Assembly: GCA_007118045.1 (NCBI GenBank)
Contig: SKTG01000130.1
Span: 1 to 10,276 of the forward strand
Direction of reading: 5' to 3'
Length of the DNA stretch: 10,276 nt
Source: Nitriliruptoraceae bacterium
GTDB taxonomy: Bacteria > Actinomycetota > Nitriliruptoria > Nitriliruptorales > Nitriliruptoraceae
In this document: positions 6,440-10,276 of the stretch, one piece after another
Layout of the letters: each line of letters starts with the position of its first letter
Position numbering within the stretch: position 1 is the first letter of the stretch
Notes under the pieces: model-generated
Database searches by the model: none
Told to the model about the DNA's origin: nothing
Seen by the model: only the letters and a program-made list of their open reading frames with translations
Translations under genes and position numbers: made by a program

Positions 6440-7001
6440 TCAGAGCCCTTCGAAGGGATCGGTCAGAGGCTCCACATCCGGGTCCCGGGGTGGCCACGCC
6501 TGCACGAGGTGGCTCGCGCCCGCGACGGAACGCCACGTCCGTTCGTCGAGGGCCGACCAGTAGGGCTCCCACTGCGTGCGGTGAGCCTGGAACGCGGCCA
6601 CGATCAGCGGCAGGACGGCTCGCTGGTCGATGGTGCACGCGATGCGCTCGTCGTCGACCCCGCGTGGGTCGAACACCCGGTGCGGATCGAACGCCTCCAG
6701 GCCGGCGGTGACACGCCGGTGGTTGAGCACCGTCGGGCAGCCCGAGCCACTCGTGTCGGTCCGGCCGGCGTCCCACGGCGTCCCAGCCGGCGACGTCCTC
6801 GTTCCGTCGGGCGGTGCCGAGGTTCGCCCGGGAGACACCCGAGCTCACAGCGATCTCTCCCGCCTCACCGTCGGTGGCGTGTATCAACACGAACCTGAAC
6901 GACCTGTCGTCGCGGTGGATGGCGACCAGTCCCGCCGCCCCCATCACGTCGTCGTCGGGATGGGCAGCGACGAAGGCGAGCACCCGCTTCGGCCTCGTCA
7001 C
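6440..7001 (-). pseudogene. LmbE/PIG-L family N-acetyl-hexosamine deacetylase, disrupted
   Basis: The 5' part has a strong start: GTG at 7001 with GGAGG six bases upstream. It reads VTRPKRVLAFVAAHPDDDVM, then the family motifs ATDGEAGEIA and HEWLGLPDG. The zinc/catalytic HPDD motif is present, with D where the usual HPDDE has E. At about 6725-6740 homology leaves this frame and resumes in another: NHRRVTAGLEAFDPHRVF, FDPRGVDDERIACTIDQRA, AFQAHRTQWEPYWSALDERT, and a conserved-looking end LTDPFEGL with TGA at 6440. Between LGLPDG and NHRRV the middle of the fold, including most of the second metal motif (GHPDH in relatives), is missing. The two parts total about 190 codons against 250 or more for the family. 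This indicates an internal deletion with frameshift. Relatives act on GlcNAc-type thiol or lipid precursors. Confidence 0.75.
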
Positions 7002-7034
7002 CTCGAGCCTCCGACCGGCGGGGCGGCCCCGACG

Positions 7035-7127
7035 GAGCCTCCCCGATCGAGCCACCGACGAAGCGTCCCCAGGGAGCGTCCCCGAGCGAGCGTCTCCGAG
7101 GGAGCGTCACCGACGAGCCTACGTCGG
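7035..7127. repeat. Imperfect 12-14 bp direct repeats in the divergent spacer
   Basis: About seven head-to-tail units of the form GAGCGTCNCCGAG begin at 7035, 7049, 7061, 7074, 7088, 7102 and 7115. The best-matching trio (7074, 7088, 7102) reads GAGCGTCCCCGAGC, GAGCGTCTCCGAGG and GAGCGTCACCGACG. The array fills the region between the LmbE start and the ATPase promoter region and has no coding explanation. It may be a tandem protein-binding site or a simple slippage repeat. Confidence 0.6.
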
Positions 7128-7195
7128 CCTCGCCCCCGCCGACGGTCGCCCGGTTACCCCGACGGGTGGCCGGGAGGACGGTCGCGGCCGGTCGC

Positions 7196-7201
7196 TACGC
7201 T
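7196..7201 (+). promoter_or_regulatory. Candidate -10 box for the P-type ATPase gene
   Basis: TACGCT fits TANNNT and would start transcription near 7208, leaving a leader of about 43 bases that carries the AGGAGG ribosome binding site. No matching -35 is evident (GGAGGA at the expected place), so an activator acting at the upstream repeats is conceivable. Confidence 0.3.
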
Positions 7202-7241
7202 CGCCGGCTGGCGACGGCGACGACGGACCGGGCACAGGACA

Positions 7242-7247
7242 GGAGGG
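7242..7247 (+). promoter_or_regulatory. Ribosome binding site deciding the ATPase start
   Basis: AGGAGG lies about 5 bases before the ATG at 7252. It is the strongest Shine-Dalgarno sequence in the window and fixes the start of the long ATPase frame. Confidence 0.8.
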
Positions 7248-7251
7248 ACCG

Positions 7252-10276
<3,025 letters not shown>

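Overview
The window is about 70% G+C. It has dense, mostly minus-strand gene packing, 4-base GTGA stop/start overlaps, several GTG starts and TANNNT-type -10 elements. The gene families seen are a zinc-finger anti-sigma, a tandem universal stress protein, a LmbE/PIG-L deacetylase and a mycobacterial CtpI-like P-type ATPase. Together these suggest a high-GC actinobacterium. A deep lineage such as Nitriliruptoria/Euzebyales is possible, but that is a guess and no marker gene is present to settle it.

Left part (1-2788). An ECF sigma factor and its zinc-finger membrane anti-sigma factor (cut by the window edge) form a translationally coupled pair on the minus strand, with a candidate self-type promoter in the 81 bp upstream. 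Next is a minus-strand tandem universal stress protein. It is transcribed divergently from a plus-strand class II (SIRT4-like) sirtuin, which has a TANNNT box exactly where a leaderless transcript would need it. This part looks like stress signalling plus protein deacylation.

Middle part (2789-6114). A minus-strand run holds a YbfB/YjiJ-like MFS exporter, then an AraC-type regulator fused to a DinB-like domain, which is translationally coupled to a DHFR/RibD-C-like reductase. Last comes a broken remnant in which an antibiotic-biosynthesis-monooxygenase-like start runs out of frame into a single Clp N-terminal repeat. A strong hairpin at the MFS stop codon probably separates the MFS transcript from the AraC operon.

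Right part (6115-10276). A LmbE/PIG-L deacetylase gene is broken by an internal deletion plus frameshift. It is divergent from a very large P-type ATPase gene that starts at 7252 and runs off the right edge (1008 codons visible). The divergent spacer holds about seven imperfect 12-14 bp direct repeats. The ATPase has the double architecture of mycobacterial CtpI: an N-terminal degenerate ATPase half with ruined phosphorylation and hinge motifs, fused to a C-terminal half with intact TGES and PEGL motifs. It also has a CxxC-less HMA-like domain and an acidic amphipathic repeat near its N-terminus.

No tRNA, rRNA, CRISPR array, insertion sequence or integrase was seen. The best candidates for under-described biology are the pseudo-ATPase/ATPase fusion with its repeat-bearing upstream region, and the AraC-DinB fusion whose metal site seems to have been lost.
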